In this document: positions 34,142-45,700 of the stretch, in pieces | How the letters are laid out: each line of letters opens with the position of its first letter | Numbering within the stretch: position 1 is the stretch's first letter | NCBI GenBank assembly: GCA_015178975.1 | Contig: WHVD01000004.1 | Coordinates: 1,860,001-1,924,000 of the forward strand | Length of the DNA stretch: 64,000 nt | Direction of reading: 5' to 3' | From: Hysterangium stoloniferum | Lineage: Eukaryota > Basidiomycota > Agaricomycetes > Hysterangiales > Hysterangiaceae | Program-made: the position numbers and the translations under genes | The notes under the pieces: generated by a model | Told to the model about the DNA's origin: nothing | Seen by the model: only the letters and a program-made list of their open reading frames with translations | Databases searched by the model: none

Positions 34142-35714
34142 TGTTAAGGGTGCATACATGGAGGGTTTCCAGAGAAACCCATGGGAAATCCAGTAGGACT
34201 TGGCTTCAGCTTATATGTAGGCTGCACCCTCACAAGATCATGTTGTCCAATTTCAAACGGGCGGATGGGAATCCTGGGGAGACTGGGCAGAGTTCATGGG
34301 TTGAGGGGTTGTGGGTCGAGAGGTCAGGGAGTTGAGATAAATAAGTGGAGGTTGAGTGATAGATGTGTCGGAGCCTGTGGGCTCTGACTAGTGGGAGTGG
34401 TGTATGTAATTCAAAGAGGAGTTTAGAGCAGAAAATGTACTAGATTACTGGGGAGAATCTAAGCTGATTTTCTGACTGGATTGTATGTACAACATCTGCC
34501 AGACTATATAGGCCATGGAATGAATAACATACCAAATCCAGTAATAATGAAAACGAAACTAACAAACATAAAATGAGATAAGTAAACACCAAACTTGGTG
34601 TTAGGAACAGGACAGAATGGGAGCAGAGTCCAAATCATGATAGGTCATAAAACCATAATGGGAATGGAGCAGGAGTGGAGTCCAAATTGTGACAGGTCAT
34701 TTGACTATAACAGGAATGGGGTGTTAAGAATTGAAAACTGACTGATGTCGGTTGGCCGACAGGGACTGATCGGAAGGACTTGGCTTCAGCTTATGTGCTG
34801 CACCCTCGCAAATGTCCATTGAGTGTCCTTAAATTTCAGGCAGGCGAAGACTAATCCTAACGAGTTCCTTTTGGCGAGATACCAATCAGGACCAAAGGTT
34901 AAGTCGAGTGTTGGGCCAAGGGTCGGTGACCGAGAGTGGACGAGCACATGCGAAGGCGGATGAGGGGATTCTTAGTACAAGACTGCCAGAGGCGTAAGAG
35001 GGGATTCTGAGTTGATATTCTGATTGCCTGGTAACTACAACTACAGTGGGTTCATATACAAGTATCAGGCATCTAGAAAATACTAACTAGGAGAAGAGCG
35101 GAACAGGGTATTGACAATAAGCTTGACTAGGAATGGGAAGTTTATGATTAGTTCGGAGGCCGAAGAGATAACCGAGAGCGTAATTACGGGAAAAGGAAAT
35201 AGTTCGAGGGTTACAAGTATATATAGGCATATGTGAAACATAGGGTGGAACGGATCATCATAATAAAAGGGACGTATCAAAGGTTTAACCAGATAGTACG
35301 AGTATATTTTGACATGGGCATAAACGGAGTTTGATCACCACGAAAGCATACGTCAGCATCGGGGGCGATGGTTTCTGATGTGGTAACTTGAGCGATAACT
35401 TGAATCGTCAATAGGTGGCGATAACCTCGGGGCCGAACGGCTGCGACACGGTCGTAACATGGGGCTCAGTTAGAGGGATGACGGGTTTTCTGAGTGGGGT
35501 CTGGTGACTGATGTGTGGGACTGAGTCAGACAAAGACAGGGATGGAGTCTGGCGGGTATTCTGGTGACTGATACGGGATGTAATGAAGTCGAACATGGAC
35601 AAGTCTGATGTACGGAGTCCAGTGGGAATTCTGGTAAACTGACAATTGGTGCGTATAGGGTGTGGGTGCGTATAAGTTAGTGCCTGGAGTCCGGCGGGAA
35701 TTCCAGTCGTAACA
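34142..35714 (-). repeat. solo LTR (family of 30222-31046) carrying a second solo LTR
   Basis: TGTTAAGGGTGCATACATGG ... CCAGTCGTAACA, with exact CCATC duplications at 34137-34141 and 35715-35719. Removing 34722-35459 plus one TGGGG leaves 830 bp, the family length. Contains the promoter block in antisense near 34197. Confidence 0.92.
34722..35459 (-). repeat. nested solo LTR of the chromovirus family, 738 bp, CpG-rich
   Basis: TGTTAAGAATTGAAAACTGA ... ACACGGTCGTAACA, exact TGGGG duplications at 34717-34721 and 35460-35464. Same family as the chromovirus LTRs but keeps many CpG sites that those have lost, so it inserted later. Confidence 0.93.
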
Positions 35715-36248
35715 CCATCAAACATTAGCAGTAAAAATAGAAATTTGATAATTTACTTACATGCCAGTTCTAGAGAGTTCTTCCTGAAGGCCTACCAGGA
35801 CATGAGGAAGTTTCTTGACATTCTATCAAGGAAACCGAGAATTGTTCGGTAAGTTTTCATATATTCTTGCTTATTCATGTTGATGTTGACACATTGGCCA
35901 GATGTCCTAAGTTCAGACAGTGAATTGAACATCTAGAAAGGGATGGTTAGTCAGGCAACAAATAAACAATAAATAAAGTAAAATAAAATAGAATAAAAAT
36001 GTACTGCCAGGGATGCAATCACAATCATCTCCAAAGGAACAGGGAAAAGTGCACTGGTAGAGAGCCTTGCAGGGCTATCCTTGGCAACAAAGCTGACTTG
36101 GTGGATGAGGGTGGTTATATGGGGATGATGGAAAGCTTTCAGATGTTTGACCTGTAAGTAGTAGATAGCCCAATTATAAGAAATAATAGGAATATGAGAA
36201 TAAATGACATACCTCCCCTGTGTAATCATCAACTCGAAGTTTTCCATA

Positions 36249-36942
36249 GGAGAATATCTGAAAACTATTAAGTATACCAAATTCTAATGTACTCTAAATC
36301 TAAAGGTCATTTAAACATCTGGGATGTAATTCAAACATAATTTGGTTTTTAAAACTTTTTGAAAGTTTTAAACTCTCTCGTACATTACAAACTAAAGAAT
36401 CTTTCTGGATGGACACAAGTAGACAATAAAAAAAATTAGTAGTTTGAAACACTAATACTTTTAAAAAATAGATACCTTTAAATAGTCCATTCCATGCATA
36501 CATATGTATACTGTATCATTGGCACCTCTAAATACATATATATTACTTCAGAATGGATCTGTCAATCTGAACAGATTTCTGCTTGATTCAACATACGCAG
36601 AATATATAGGGGGTTTTATTTAATAAAGACAGCTGTGGTATGAAAAATTTCCAATAATATTTTACATATTTTACATGGAAATAACTACATTACAACTTTT
36701 AAAAAACAAAGTACTAATAAAAGTATTAGTGGGCATTTGTAAAAGGAAGGAAATTATATACAATGGAATTTGTTAAATAACTATGGGTTGGATAAGATGT
36801 AATATGGAGAACTATTTCTGATGGTTGTTTTTTGATGATATAATTGTTTCAGAATAGATGTCACTATTTAAAGATGGAGTTTTGTAAAAATAAGACTTTT
36901 ATTAGTAAATATTTGAGATTATAGTAATTATAAACACCCTCC
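36249..36942 (+). mobile_element. 694-bp MITE with GGAG ends, copy 2
   Basis: Starts GGAGAATATCTGAAAACTAT, ends TATAAACACCCTCC, ATA on both sides (3-bp duplication). Sits inside an exon of the cargo gene, between the HHYIY and GEFSYGK codons. Confidence 0.85.
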
Positions 36943-38061
36943 ATAGATATAGTGATGGTCTTGCAATAAGAAATTTACATGTGTGACTACCTCTTGTGCC
37001 AACCCTGTGATCTTGTTGTTTTCGTGAATATGAGCATGTGAATATGTTTTCCAGTGGCCATGAGCATTTGGGAAATGATTTTGAATCTAAAAATGTATTA
37101 GCTAGAATATACAAATTTAGATGTACCTACCAATAGCTCATTATCAGGTGTATCAGGGATATTCATCCCAAGGTCATTTGCAGTGAGACTGATTGCATTT
37201 AATGTGAAGCAATGCATCTTGACATGACCAGGAAATACATCTTGGGTTGTGATAAACAGGTTAATATAGCACTTTCATTGTGTAAATGCCTTTTGATATC
37301 TTTGTGTGTAAGATTGCAGCTTGTTTGTGGTGCACCAGGCTTTAAGCCTGTTGGAGGGGGGTACTGGGCAGGGATGCAGAGATGGTTGTAGCAATGCTGC
37401 TATCACTAGATGCCTGCTGAATTGATTTGATACCAGAGGGAATATGACGAGTGGGGCTGAGTGATAGATAATTAGAGGTGGCAGTGGCATTAAGCCCTGG
37501 AGAATGAGACAACACAGAACTTGCTGTGTGCATGTTGCTCCTGTGCAGACAGTTATTTATATGCAAATAAACAAAATCAAACATACTTTTTAATATGATC
37601 ATGGAGCTTTGCAGTTTCTGGCAGCTTTAAAATACCTCATTTATTCTTTTTTCTCTTGTGTTTCTCTCCAACATCAAAATATTGAGAGACAACTCTCTAT
37701 GATAAAATCTGTAAGTGACAATAAAAAAAAAGAAAATTGAACCTAACCTTTAACTTATTCTCTGGCCCAAACTGGTCAACCCTAGCAGCTTGAGTTGCCT
37801 TCAGCTGTTGGGAAAGATGGGCAATCATAGCTTTTGCTTCAGCAACTTCATCAATCTTGTCTCCATCTGCCAGCTCCAGACCATCTATCCTACCCTCCTC
37901 TTCACCTTCATACTCACTTGTACTTCCATCCTTACTCTCCTCATTACTCTCATCACACCCTTCAACCAAATCATTACCATATCCATGAGAGATTGTACCA
38001 GAAGGAGCCTGTAATTGTGTAGTAAGGAACATACTATAAAAAAGTATAGTTATCATACATA

Positions 38062-39657
38062 CAGTGACTTACAAAATGTATCCAATGTTTTGTAGTTTCA
38101 GCTTATATATGCTATATCCCAGTAGATAAAATAGTAGAAATCACCAGAATATTTGTGAACATGACCTATCATGTATATATGTATATGGTAGAGCTATATT
38201 ATGTAATATCCATATATGGAAACACTATGAATATTTCAATGGAGAGCATTCATTGGATACGTTTTGTAACTGACACATTTAGGCAGGAAATTACTAGTAT
38301 TTAGTACTTAGTGTAGCCACCCTTTGCCTTTAATACATCTGAAGCCCTCCTAGGCATACTTTCAATCAAATCCTGACACACCTTTTCATCAATATTGTAC
38401 CATTCATCCACCACCCTCTCCCACAACTCTTCCATCCCCTGGGGTACATTCTCATACCCTCCTCTTCAGGTGATTCCATAGGTGTTCAATGGGATTCAAG
38501 TCAGGAGACTGTGCTGGCCATGAGAGAACCCTGAAACCATTTTCTTGGAACCAATTCTGGGCCTTCTTGCAGGTATGCTTGGGGTCATTGTCTTGCTGGA
38601 AGATGATACCATTGGCAGATTTACCATAGTCCTTAAGACTGGCTTGCAGGTCATCCTCCAGAACCTGGATGTAGAGATCCCCATCAATCCTTCCATCAAT
38701 CTTGCATGCATACCCAACCCCCTCCCACAGCATGCACCCCCAAACCATTAAAGATCCACCACCAAACTTCAGGGTTCCCTCAACCAGCCTGTCACTCAAG
38801 CCCTCCCCTGCCTTTTTCCACACCCACTTCCTGCCATCTGACCCCAGCCTATTAATTTTGGTCTCATTGGACGACACCACCTTCTTCCAATCCTCCACAG
38901 TCCAATCCTGATGTGCCAAAGCAAAATCTATCCTCTCCTTCCTATGCCTCTTAGAAAGAAGAGGCCTTTTCTTCTTTACCACAGGCTTCATCCCAGCTGC
39001 CTTGAGTCCATGATGCACTGTTTGAGGATTGAGTGACTGGTTGGTGATAGTGCAAAGTGCCTTTGTTGCATCTACAGCTGTATCAGCCTTTCCAGAGCTG
39101 ATAAGGTGTTGTGCAAAATGGATGTTGGCTGTGGAGAGTTTGGAAGGGTGACCACCAGAGGACTTAGAAAGATGGGAACAGTGTTTAGAACAAAGTCTAG
39201 AGATAGTAGCATAGCTATAGCCAGTAGAAACTGAAATATGTCTGGCAGAATGGCCAGCATTAAGTAGAGAAAGGATCTCATACTGGGTAGCAGTGGAAAG
39301 GGGATGCATAGTTAGAATTGAGGGAATCTTAGCTGAGAAAGCCCTTCTACTTATACTGTAGTATAGAATGATCACATGTCATGTTGAAAAACATAAACAA
39401 CTGCAAACAATCAACATAGGCACATGGTTTTCATGCTAGAACTTGTCAGTTACAAAATGTATCCAATGAACACTCTCCATTAAAATATTCATAGTGTTTC
39501 CATATATGGATATTGCATAATGTAGTTCTACCATATACATATATACATGATAGGTCATGTTCACAAATATTTTGGTGATTTCTACTATTTTATCTACTGG
39601 GATATAGCATATATAAGCTGAAACTACAAAACATTGGATACATTTTGTAAGTCACTG
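38062..39657 (-). mobile_element. 1596-bp Tc1 element, inactive
   Basis: TA at 38060-38061 and 39658-39659; ends CAGTGACTTACAAAATGTAT on both sides. Terminal repeats of about 220 bp (38062-38281 and 39437-39657), each carrying the terminal motif again in inverted orientation (CATTGGATACGTTTTGTAAC at 38252). A third Tc1 subfamily, inserted just after the donor of a cargo-gene intron. Confidence 0.92.
38301..39309 (-). pseudogene. Tc1 transposase with lost catalytic Asp and a frameshift
   Basis: By comparison with the intact copy it starts MHPLSTATQYEILSLLNAGH at 39309 and ends GGYTKY near 38301. The first catalytic motif reads SSNETKIN instead of WSDETKIN, so the Asp is Asn; FQQDNDPKH and DLNPIEHLW are kept. 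A frameshift after HLKRRV (38455) takes the C-terminus out of frame. An upstream in-frame ATG at 39375 extends into the terminal repeat side and is not the likely start. Confidence 0.92.
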
Positions 39658-39890
39658 TATATACCTCTTCTGGTGCAGTATTATTGTGAGTAGATCTTCT
39701 GGGAAGTACTTCTGCAGCTGTCAATTTTGGTGACACCTTCTGTTTACTTTTTTTAGCTTTGACATCCTGTTCACCTATGGTTTTAGTAAGAATACAAAGA
39801 GAGAGAAAATAGAACTTGCTTGTTGGCTATTTTGAAGTTTGTTCAACAAAGCAAAGTTTGGTATAGTTTGTTTGGCTTTAAACATGATGA

Positions 39891-40166
39891 AAGGGATGTG
39901 ACATGGAACAAAGAAAAAAAATTTAGGTTCAGACTATCAGAGTTTCAATTTCAGGCAGATTGCTATCAGAGCTTCAATATTTAATATGAGATCAAATCAG
40001 ATCAAATCACTGTCCTGACTTCAATCTCAAACTAAAATCAATTCCAGTTGGTCTGGTTATGCCTATCTGTATTGTGCCTAGTTGTGGTAGGATTTTTGGT
40101 ATGGAAATATGACTAGTAGTACATCAAACAAAATCTCTAGACTGTGCTGCATGGTTTCTTTGGCAG
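39891..40166. promoter_or_regulatory. probable divergent promoter region of the Plavaka element
   Basis: Separates the minus-strand cargo gene from the plus-strand transposase. Contains two AGATCAAATC-type direct repeats near 39990. A short open stretch with a C-x4-C-G-R-x-F start near 40060 may be the first transposase exon (Plavaka proteins often begin with a zinc finger). Promoter role is inferred from position. Confidence 0.35.
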
Positions 40167-41579
40167 CCAGTGCAGCAACTTGACCCTGATGATCCTGATT
40201 TGTGGCCACAAATTCAGGAAGAGCCTTTTGGTGATGATCATGATGCTTTTTATGCATATGGTAACTTGTCTAACTGGGAAGATGAGCATATAATGGAGAT
40301 TGATAGTGATCATAGCATGGATGATGAACTGTCACTCAGATCTTCCCCTCTATCTGCCACAGAATCAGGTGATCCTTATGCTCATTACTACAGATATCAA
40401 TTCCACAATGCTGGAAAAACATTTGGGCAGAGAAGTACACCATATAAACAACAATGGCTGCAGAAGTTGATCCTAGAAATGTGACATACCCATTTGCTGG
40501 CTTAAATGAATGGGAGCTAGCAAAGTGGTTAGTTACAACAGGTCTTCCAAATACACAAATTGATGCATTCTTAAAGCTATCCTGGGTAGGATCCTCTTTC
40601 ATTATATGCCAAATGTAACATGTCTTATGGTATTTATTTCAGGTTAAAATCTCACCACCATCATTCAAGACAAGTGCTGATCTTGTTAATAGAATTGAGT
40701 CATTACCTAGTGTACCAGTGTGGACAGGGAGGTGGATAACTTTACCTGAGGCTCCACTTTATCCTCAACTCCTTCTCTATCAAAACCCAGTGGAGTGTTT
40801 GGAATGGTTGGAAGCAAATCCTGATTTTTCAGGTGACAAGGATTATGTACCATATGAAGAATATCTCAACAAGGATCACACAGACCATTGCTACAGTGAA
40901 ATGGCCAGTGGGGAGTTTTGGAATGATACTCAGGCCAAATTTCCAGAGGATATCACATCAATCCATATCTCTTGACTACAGATAGTACACATCTCACAAA
41001 CTTCAGTGGGGATAAGAAAGTCAAACCTTTGTTGCTTGCAAGTGGGCATATGCAAAAAAAGATCAGGGCTAAACCAACCAGCCATGCATGGTTGCCATGT
41101 GGAATGTTGCCAGAGGGAAAATTTCCCAAACTTGAGTTTAAATCCCCAGCAGAGGCAAAGCTACTCCCTGGAATTCTTGCCAGATGACTCTACCATCTTT
41201 GCATGTGACACATCTTGCAACCTCTTATCTTATATGCTACCATACCTAAGGAAATGATTGATAGTGAGGGGTTGGTACAAAAGGAAATACTTAGGGTAGC
41301 TGCCTACCCTTGTGATCTCCCAGAGCAATCACTTATCTGTTGTTTAGCACCTAACTGTTGCACATGTTGTACTGCTGGCACTTGCCAGCTGGGTGGCTCT
41401 AATACTTGTAAATCTCGGTCTGGCTCAGATATTCTTTCAGCCATTCATTCTATTAGGAGAAAATTTCCTGATGCAGAAACTTGGAAGTTTGCAATGGAAA
41501 CCAAAAATATTGGCCTTAATGGTGTTGAAGGACCATGGTGGATGTCATATATTTTATCACTTTGTTTCTTTGTTTAACC

Positions 41580-42700
41580 TTTAAGGGACATTAGTCAAAT
41601 AGTAGAGGACCTTTAACTTTGGCTCAAGAGTTTAAGATGTCATTGTTCTGATAACATAAGATTTGCCATGGAAACCAGCAGAGCCATGGATTACATAATA
41701 ATAAGGTATCTCTAGCCTTTATAGTATGTAATCTACCCCATCTCCTTGACTACATATTGAGGGAGATGACTCATTGGTGAGTCGTGTCAATATGACTATG
41801 CTATGAGTTATGATCAGAGCTATGACTCAGATACATAGTCATAGCTGGTTGGATGACTCTGAAATACACTTATGAGTCAAGTATGGGAAATACTGGCTCA
41901 TTCTCCTAGTCACATTACTTAGTAAGCAGGATCCTGGACTAGTATAAATACAGGCCCAAATCATGTATTTATTATCATTCAATATCACATCACTTGCTCA
42001 TTTAGCTACACTTGCCTACTAGGTCCACACATTGTGCTTAAGTTGAGTACTCTCCTTGCCAATCTGTTGACTGTCTTGTTTCCTTGAGTTGAGCTTTTTC
42101 CTCAGAAAAGGGACATGGGCACGTAGTTGAATAAAAGTGGATACTGATTTAATTGACAAAACTCCTACATACAGATTAATTTGAATTTGAATCTCCTTTC
42201 TCAAGCTACGCTACTGTCACGAATTGATTATTCTTCTATAAAGTCGAATAATAGTCTACTAATCGAACTCAAAAGCCTCGTTTGACGAAGTATATATTCG
42301 CCCTGTCGATGAAGTAAGAGGCTGTTACCAGTCATGAGAACTCACGGAAGTATTTGTCGAAGAAGTTACGACAAAGTAGATTACTAATATCACTAATATA
42401 CAGATATTTCAACTGACTTTCCTCGCTTCTTTTGTAGCCCTTTTATGCTTTTCGTTGTATCGTTATGACTGTGTTATGAACTAATTATGAAATCATATAT
42501 GACGTCGAAATGAGACATGTCGAAAGAGATTTGATGGTGTCGATTAATGTTCGGTTTGTCGAGTTGAATTCAATAGGTCGAAGAGTTGTCGAATATTACC
42601 TTTGAATGTTTGTGACAATACATGACATGTGACGGTTGTGACAGCTACTTAACTCAAGTAAAAAGAGTTTACAAGTATGCTAAATAGTAATAATACATTA
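41580..42700. other. insertion or long intron in the Plavaka transposase, with a TATA box
   Basis: Coding is lost between GVEGPWWMS (41540) and ETDICKAVC (42720). The interval holds a strong TATAAATA at 41951 followed by a CA-rich leader-like sequence, several GAGTCAT/ATGACTC repeats (41766-41880), and the solo LTR 42215-42643. It could be an older, boundary-less LTR; I could not find a matching target duplication. Confidence 0.4.
42215..42643. repeat. solo LTR, 429 bp, CpG-rich
   Basis: TGTCACGAATTGATTATTCT ... GACGGTTGTGACA with exact GCTAC duplications at 42210-42214 and 42644-42648; ends form the inverted repeat TGTCAC/GTGACA. Contains about nine GTCGA pentamers. CpG-rich in a CpG-poor neighbourhood, so recent. 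Confidence 0.9.
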
Positions 42701-45700
42701 CAGTGGATAGACTTCCCAGAAACAGACATCTGCAAAGCAGTATGCCCTGATGTGTTGCATGGGCTTCAATAAGCTTTTAAAGATTATTGCGCTACTTGGA
42801 ATACAAACATAATTTCCAAACTTGAACTAGATTCCATATTTAGACGACTTCCAAAGTGGCCAGGATTTCGTCATTTCACTGGTAGTATATCAAAAATTTC
42901 ACAGTGGTCTGGCAAAGAGCACTGAGATCTCCAGTGATCATTTCTGACAGTGATTGCTGGAGCTGTTGCACCAGAAGCTATTCGAGCCACTAGGGCTGAC
43001 CTTGATTTCATTTATCTTGCACAGTATCAGTCACATACTGACAGCACTTTACTACAACTTCTCAAATATAACACTGCCTTCCATCAAAACAAAAATATTT
43101 TCATCAAAACAGGAGCATACAAAGGCAAGAAGGGCACAATCAATCATTTTAATATACCAAAACTTCATACTCATTGGCACTACCCAGAGTTTATCCAATG
43201 TTTTAGAGCAACTGACAACTTCTCAACAGAAACACCAGAGTGTTACCACATTGAGTATGCCAAAAAAGCATATGTAAAGGTGTAAGCAAAAGAGATTATG
43301 CTGAACAAATAGTACAGTGGCTAGATCAGCAAGAAAAGATAAAATATTTTGACTGCTATTTGACCTGGCATTTGGCTCCATCTATACAAGAACCAATTCA
43401 AAATGATGAAGCATGTAGCCCTGATGATCAGGCATTGCTTGATCAAGTTCCCCTGCCAATAACAGTATATGAAGCCAAATTAGCCAAGAAACCTAAATAT
43501 GCCAAACAAAATATTAGAAATATTGGAGAGAAATTCATGATTTCTTATGAGAGTATGAAGCAAAGTTAGATTTAGGCACCCATGTTTCAGGGCCTGGTTG
43601 GCACATGACAAGGACAGACCAATTTGCCTGAATATTACAACTGGTTGGATATTTGGACATTGATCAGAATAACACTACCAATTCTTGATGATATTCATGA
43701 TCAGATTGAAAAACAAATCCTTTGAGCTGTTCTACCAACTGAATCCAATCCTGGAGTATTTGATGTAGTTTTTATAGATACAAACCCTGAATCAACTGCT
43801 ATGCAAATTGGAATCCAAGGTCAGTACTCTGATTATTTTAGGTCACACTTAAACTAATTCAAGACTTTCAAGGGTATCAGGTTGGCCAGTTATGCCTTAT
43901 ATTCCATCCAGCACAATTGGATAAGACCAAATCAAACCCACATTCCAAGCACCTGGCATATGTTGAATGGTTTCACCTCAATCCTATTGACCAGGATACA
44001 AATATGTTCAGTGTGAAAAAAATCTATGATGATAAGGGTAATTGGAAGGGAGGCATTATTAAAGTTGAAGATATTGTTCAACCATGCCCCCTCTCTCCCA
44101 AATTTGGACAAAAGGGAGTCAATCTAGATCCAATTGGAATACAAATAACTGGAGAGAATTGTATAGAAAATGTGGAAACATTTTGGATTAATTCATTTCA
44201 CACCAACTCTATCTACCAAACTGTATTTAAGAGTTGATGTTTTCCATTATAACCTGAAAGCTGCAGACAGTAAAGTGCTTGACATGGTTTTCATTAAAAA
44301 CACCATCTGATACATTGAAAAAGGTGAGAACATAGGAGTTAAAGTAATCTTTACAAATAAGTATTCACATTCAGTGACACAGGTATGTGAGGGATGAGGG
44401 ATAGGATCCAACTCAGGCCCAAGAATGGTGGTTGATGTTGGGTCCTAACATATATAGATTTTGGAGTGTTCTATCATACAACAATGCAAACAGGGAGCAC
44501 AACAAGACAGAACTACAAATAAAGTGAGCAGCAAGAACAACTTGTTCAGACAGTTTCTAGATAGTGATTACTTAATGGGATGCCATATGTTTAGCATCAG
44601 AGGATAGTGTTGTATATTGGTTTCTCTTTTTCCACAGTTGAGTCCACAATGTTGTTGCTATCTGTAAGACCCAAGAACAGAATAAGTTGACAGCTGCTTT
44701 CAGTGGGATAATCTAGAAAATGTTTGACTTATATATCTCTGTGATTTGTTTGATTTTCTTTTTCTATTTGCTAATTTTTGGCACTTATTTCTGGTCTAGC
44801 TCTTCAAAGCCTTTTTGGCCAGCCAAAGGGTAGGACAGGCACCCATGGGGGCCTATGGGGCCTTTCTTGCCTGGTGCTCCAAAGTTGGGTTTGTGGGAAT
44901 AATCCTGTATAATCCTGGCATCTATAATGAAACTCTGTTATATTTCTGCTTTAAATATTCTAGCAGTGATATTGGTACAATATGTGTTGTAAAATAATAC
45001 ATATTATTGATGCTTTCACTTTGAGCACTCTGAGAGCCTCTGGGAGCCAGCACCTATCCTCTGCAGCCAAAAAAAGGGATGGGGGCAAACCAGATCATGG
45101 CTGGCAGCTCCAGCGGCTAAACCACTTTACTGATGAGGCCTGTCCACTATATAGAATTGCTTTACCCATTGCCCATCACTTGCCAAAGCACCTGGTGGCC
45201 ATCCATGCAAGCTTTCTCCCTCAGATATTCATTATTCCATCCAACAAATCACTTCTCAGAAGGCAGAACATGCCACTGAGGTCACCAAAATCCTTCAAAA
45301 TATGACTGGAGAGTCCATTTCAGTGAAGACTGTTCATAGAGTACTCAAGAAGGCTGGAATGAGGGCTGTGGTGAGGAGAAAAAGGCCTTTACTCACTAAG
45401 CAGTATAGGAAGGCAAAGATGGACTTTGCACTGGCACACAAGGACTGGACTGTGGATGATTGGAGGAGGGTTGTTTGGTCAGATGAGACAAAAATCAATC
45501 ATTTGGGGTCAGATAGGAGGAAGTGGGTGTGGAAAAGGGCAGGAGAGGGGCTCAGTGTTAAACTGGTTGAGGGTACAGTCAAGTTTGGAGGAGGAAATCT
45601 GATCTTGTGGGGCTGTATGTTGTGGGGAAGGACCAGGATATTCCACCAAGATTGATGGAAGGATGGATGCTGACCTTTATGTTAGCATTCTGGAAGATGA

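Larger units (their letters stand above)
34053..39890 (-). pseudogene. cargo gene of the Plavaka element (DUF6532-like), multi-exon
   Basis: Exons seen from 5' to 3' on the minus strand: near 39770-39665 (VKAKKSKQKVSPKLTAAEVL, ends at donor GTATATA); 38010-37750 (acidic, EVAEAKAMIAHLSQQLKATQ); 37530-37340 (Ser/Thr-rich); 37200-36945 (NDLGMNIPDTPDNELL, then IQNHFPNAHGHWKTYSHAHI after a small intron), continuing at 36248 (GEFSYGKLRVDDYTGE); 36175-36020 (VKHLKAFHHPHITTLIHQV, FPVPLEMIVIASLAV); 35930-35760 (NKQEYMKTYRTILGFLDRM); and a last exon ending at 34053 (DNFTSGEVETDVASD). The Hxxx IIxLI...F / P..M..L..TA pattern resembles basidiomycete DUF6532 proteins, which is my best guess, not proof. 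A Tc1 sits in its first recognised intron, a MITE in an exon and LTRs near the end. Transcribed away from the transposase. Confidence 0.55.
40167..44237 (+). pseudogene. Plavaka-type transposase, decayed
   Basis: Begins after an acceptor TTTGGCAG (40166). Blocks in the order expected for Plavaka: YPFAGLNEWELAKWLV, an intron (40586-40642, GTAGGA..TTTCAG), VKISPPSFKTSADL, YSEMASGEFWNDTQ, LTTDSTHLTNFSGDKK, SHAWLPCGMLPEGKFPK, DLPEQSLICCLAPNCCTCC, then after an interruption (41.58-42.7 kb) ETDICKAVCPDVLHGL, FRHFTGSISKISQWSG, VIAGAVAPEAIRATRADLDF, IYLAQYQSHTDSTL, HFNIPKLHTHWHY, ATDNFSTETPECYHIEYAKK, and HLAYVEWFHLN near 43950. Several in-frame TGA and frameshifts. Plavaka is a basidiomycete transposon superfamily with a DDE-type nuclease; catalytic residues were not assigned. 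Confidence 0.85.
33652..45135 (+). mobile_element. Plavaka-type DNA transposon with antisense cargo gene
   Basis: Inverted ends CATCAGTAAAATGG (33652) and CATCAGTAAAGTGG (reverse complement at 45135). Target duplication of 2 bp: right flank AG, left flank AA, and the sister Tc1 indicates the left was AG before a G-to-A change. Just inside the ends are GC-rich palindromic repeats (CTCTGGAGCC/GGCTCCAG, GCTCTCAGAGC). Plus-strand transposase at 40.1-44.2 kb; divergent minus-strand multi-exon gene at 34.05-39.9 kb. Later insertions: LTR 34142-35714 (with 34722-35459 inside it), MITE 36249-36942, Tc1 38062-39657, LTR 42215-42643. Net element length about 7.3 kb. Confidence 0.85.

Noticed and set aside
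34142..35714. A complete LTR element with two LTRs of different families
   Set aside because: The inner and outer sequences each have their own exact 5-bp duplications, so one solo LTR is nested in another.
37790..38022. Plus-strand frames with His/Leu-rich peptides
   Set aside because: Shadows of the acidic cargo-gene exon on the minus strand.
38545..38911. Plus-strand frames over the Tc1 at 38062-39657
   Set aside because: Opposite-strand shadows of the transposase pseudogene.
39310..39375. ATG at 39375 as start of the Tc1 transposase
   Set aside because: Comparison with the intact copy places the start at 39309; the extra residues have no counterpart.
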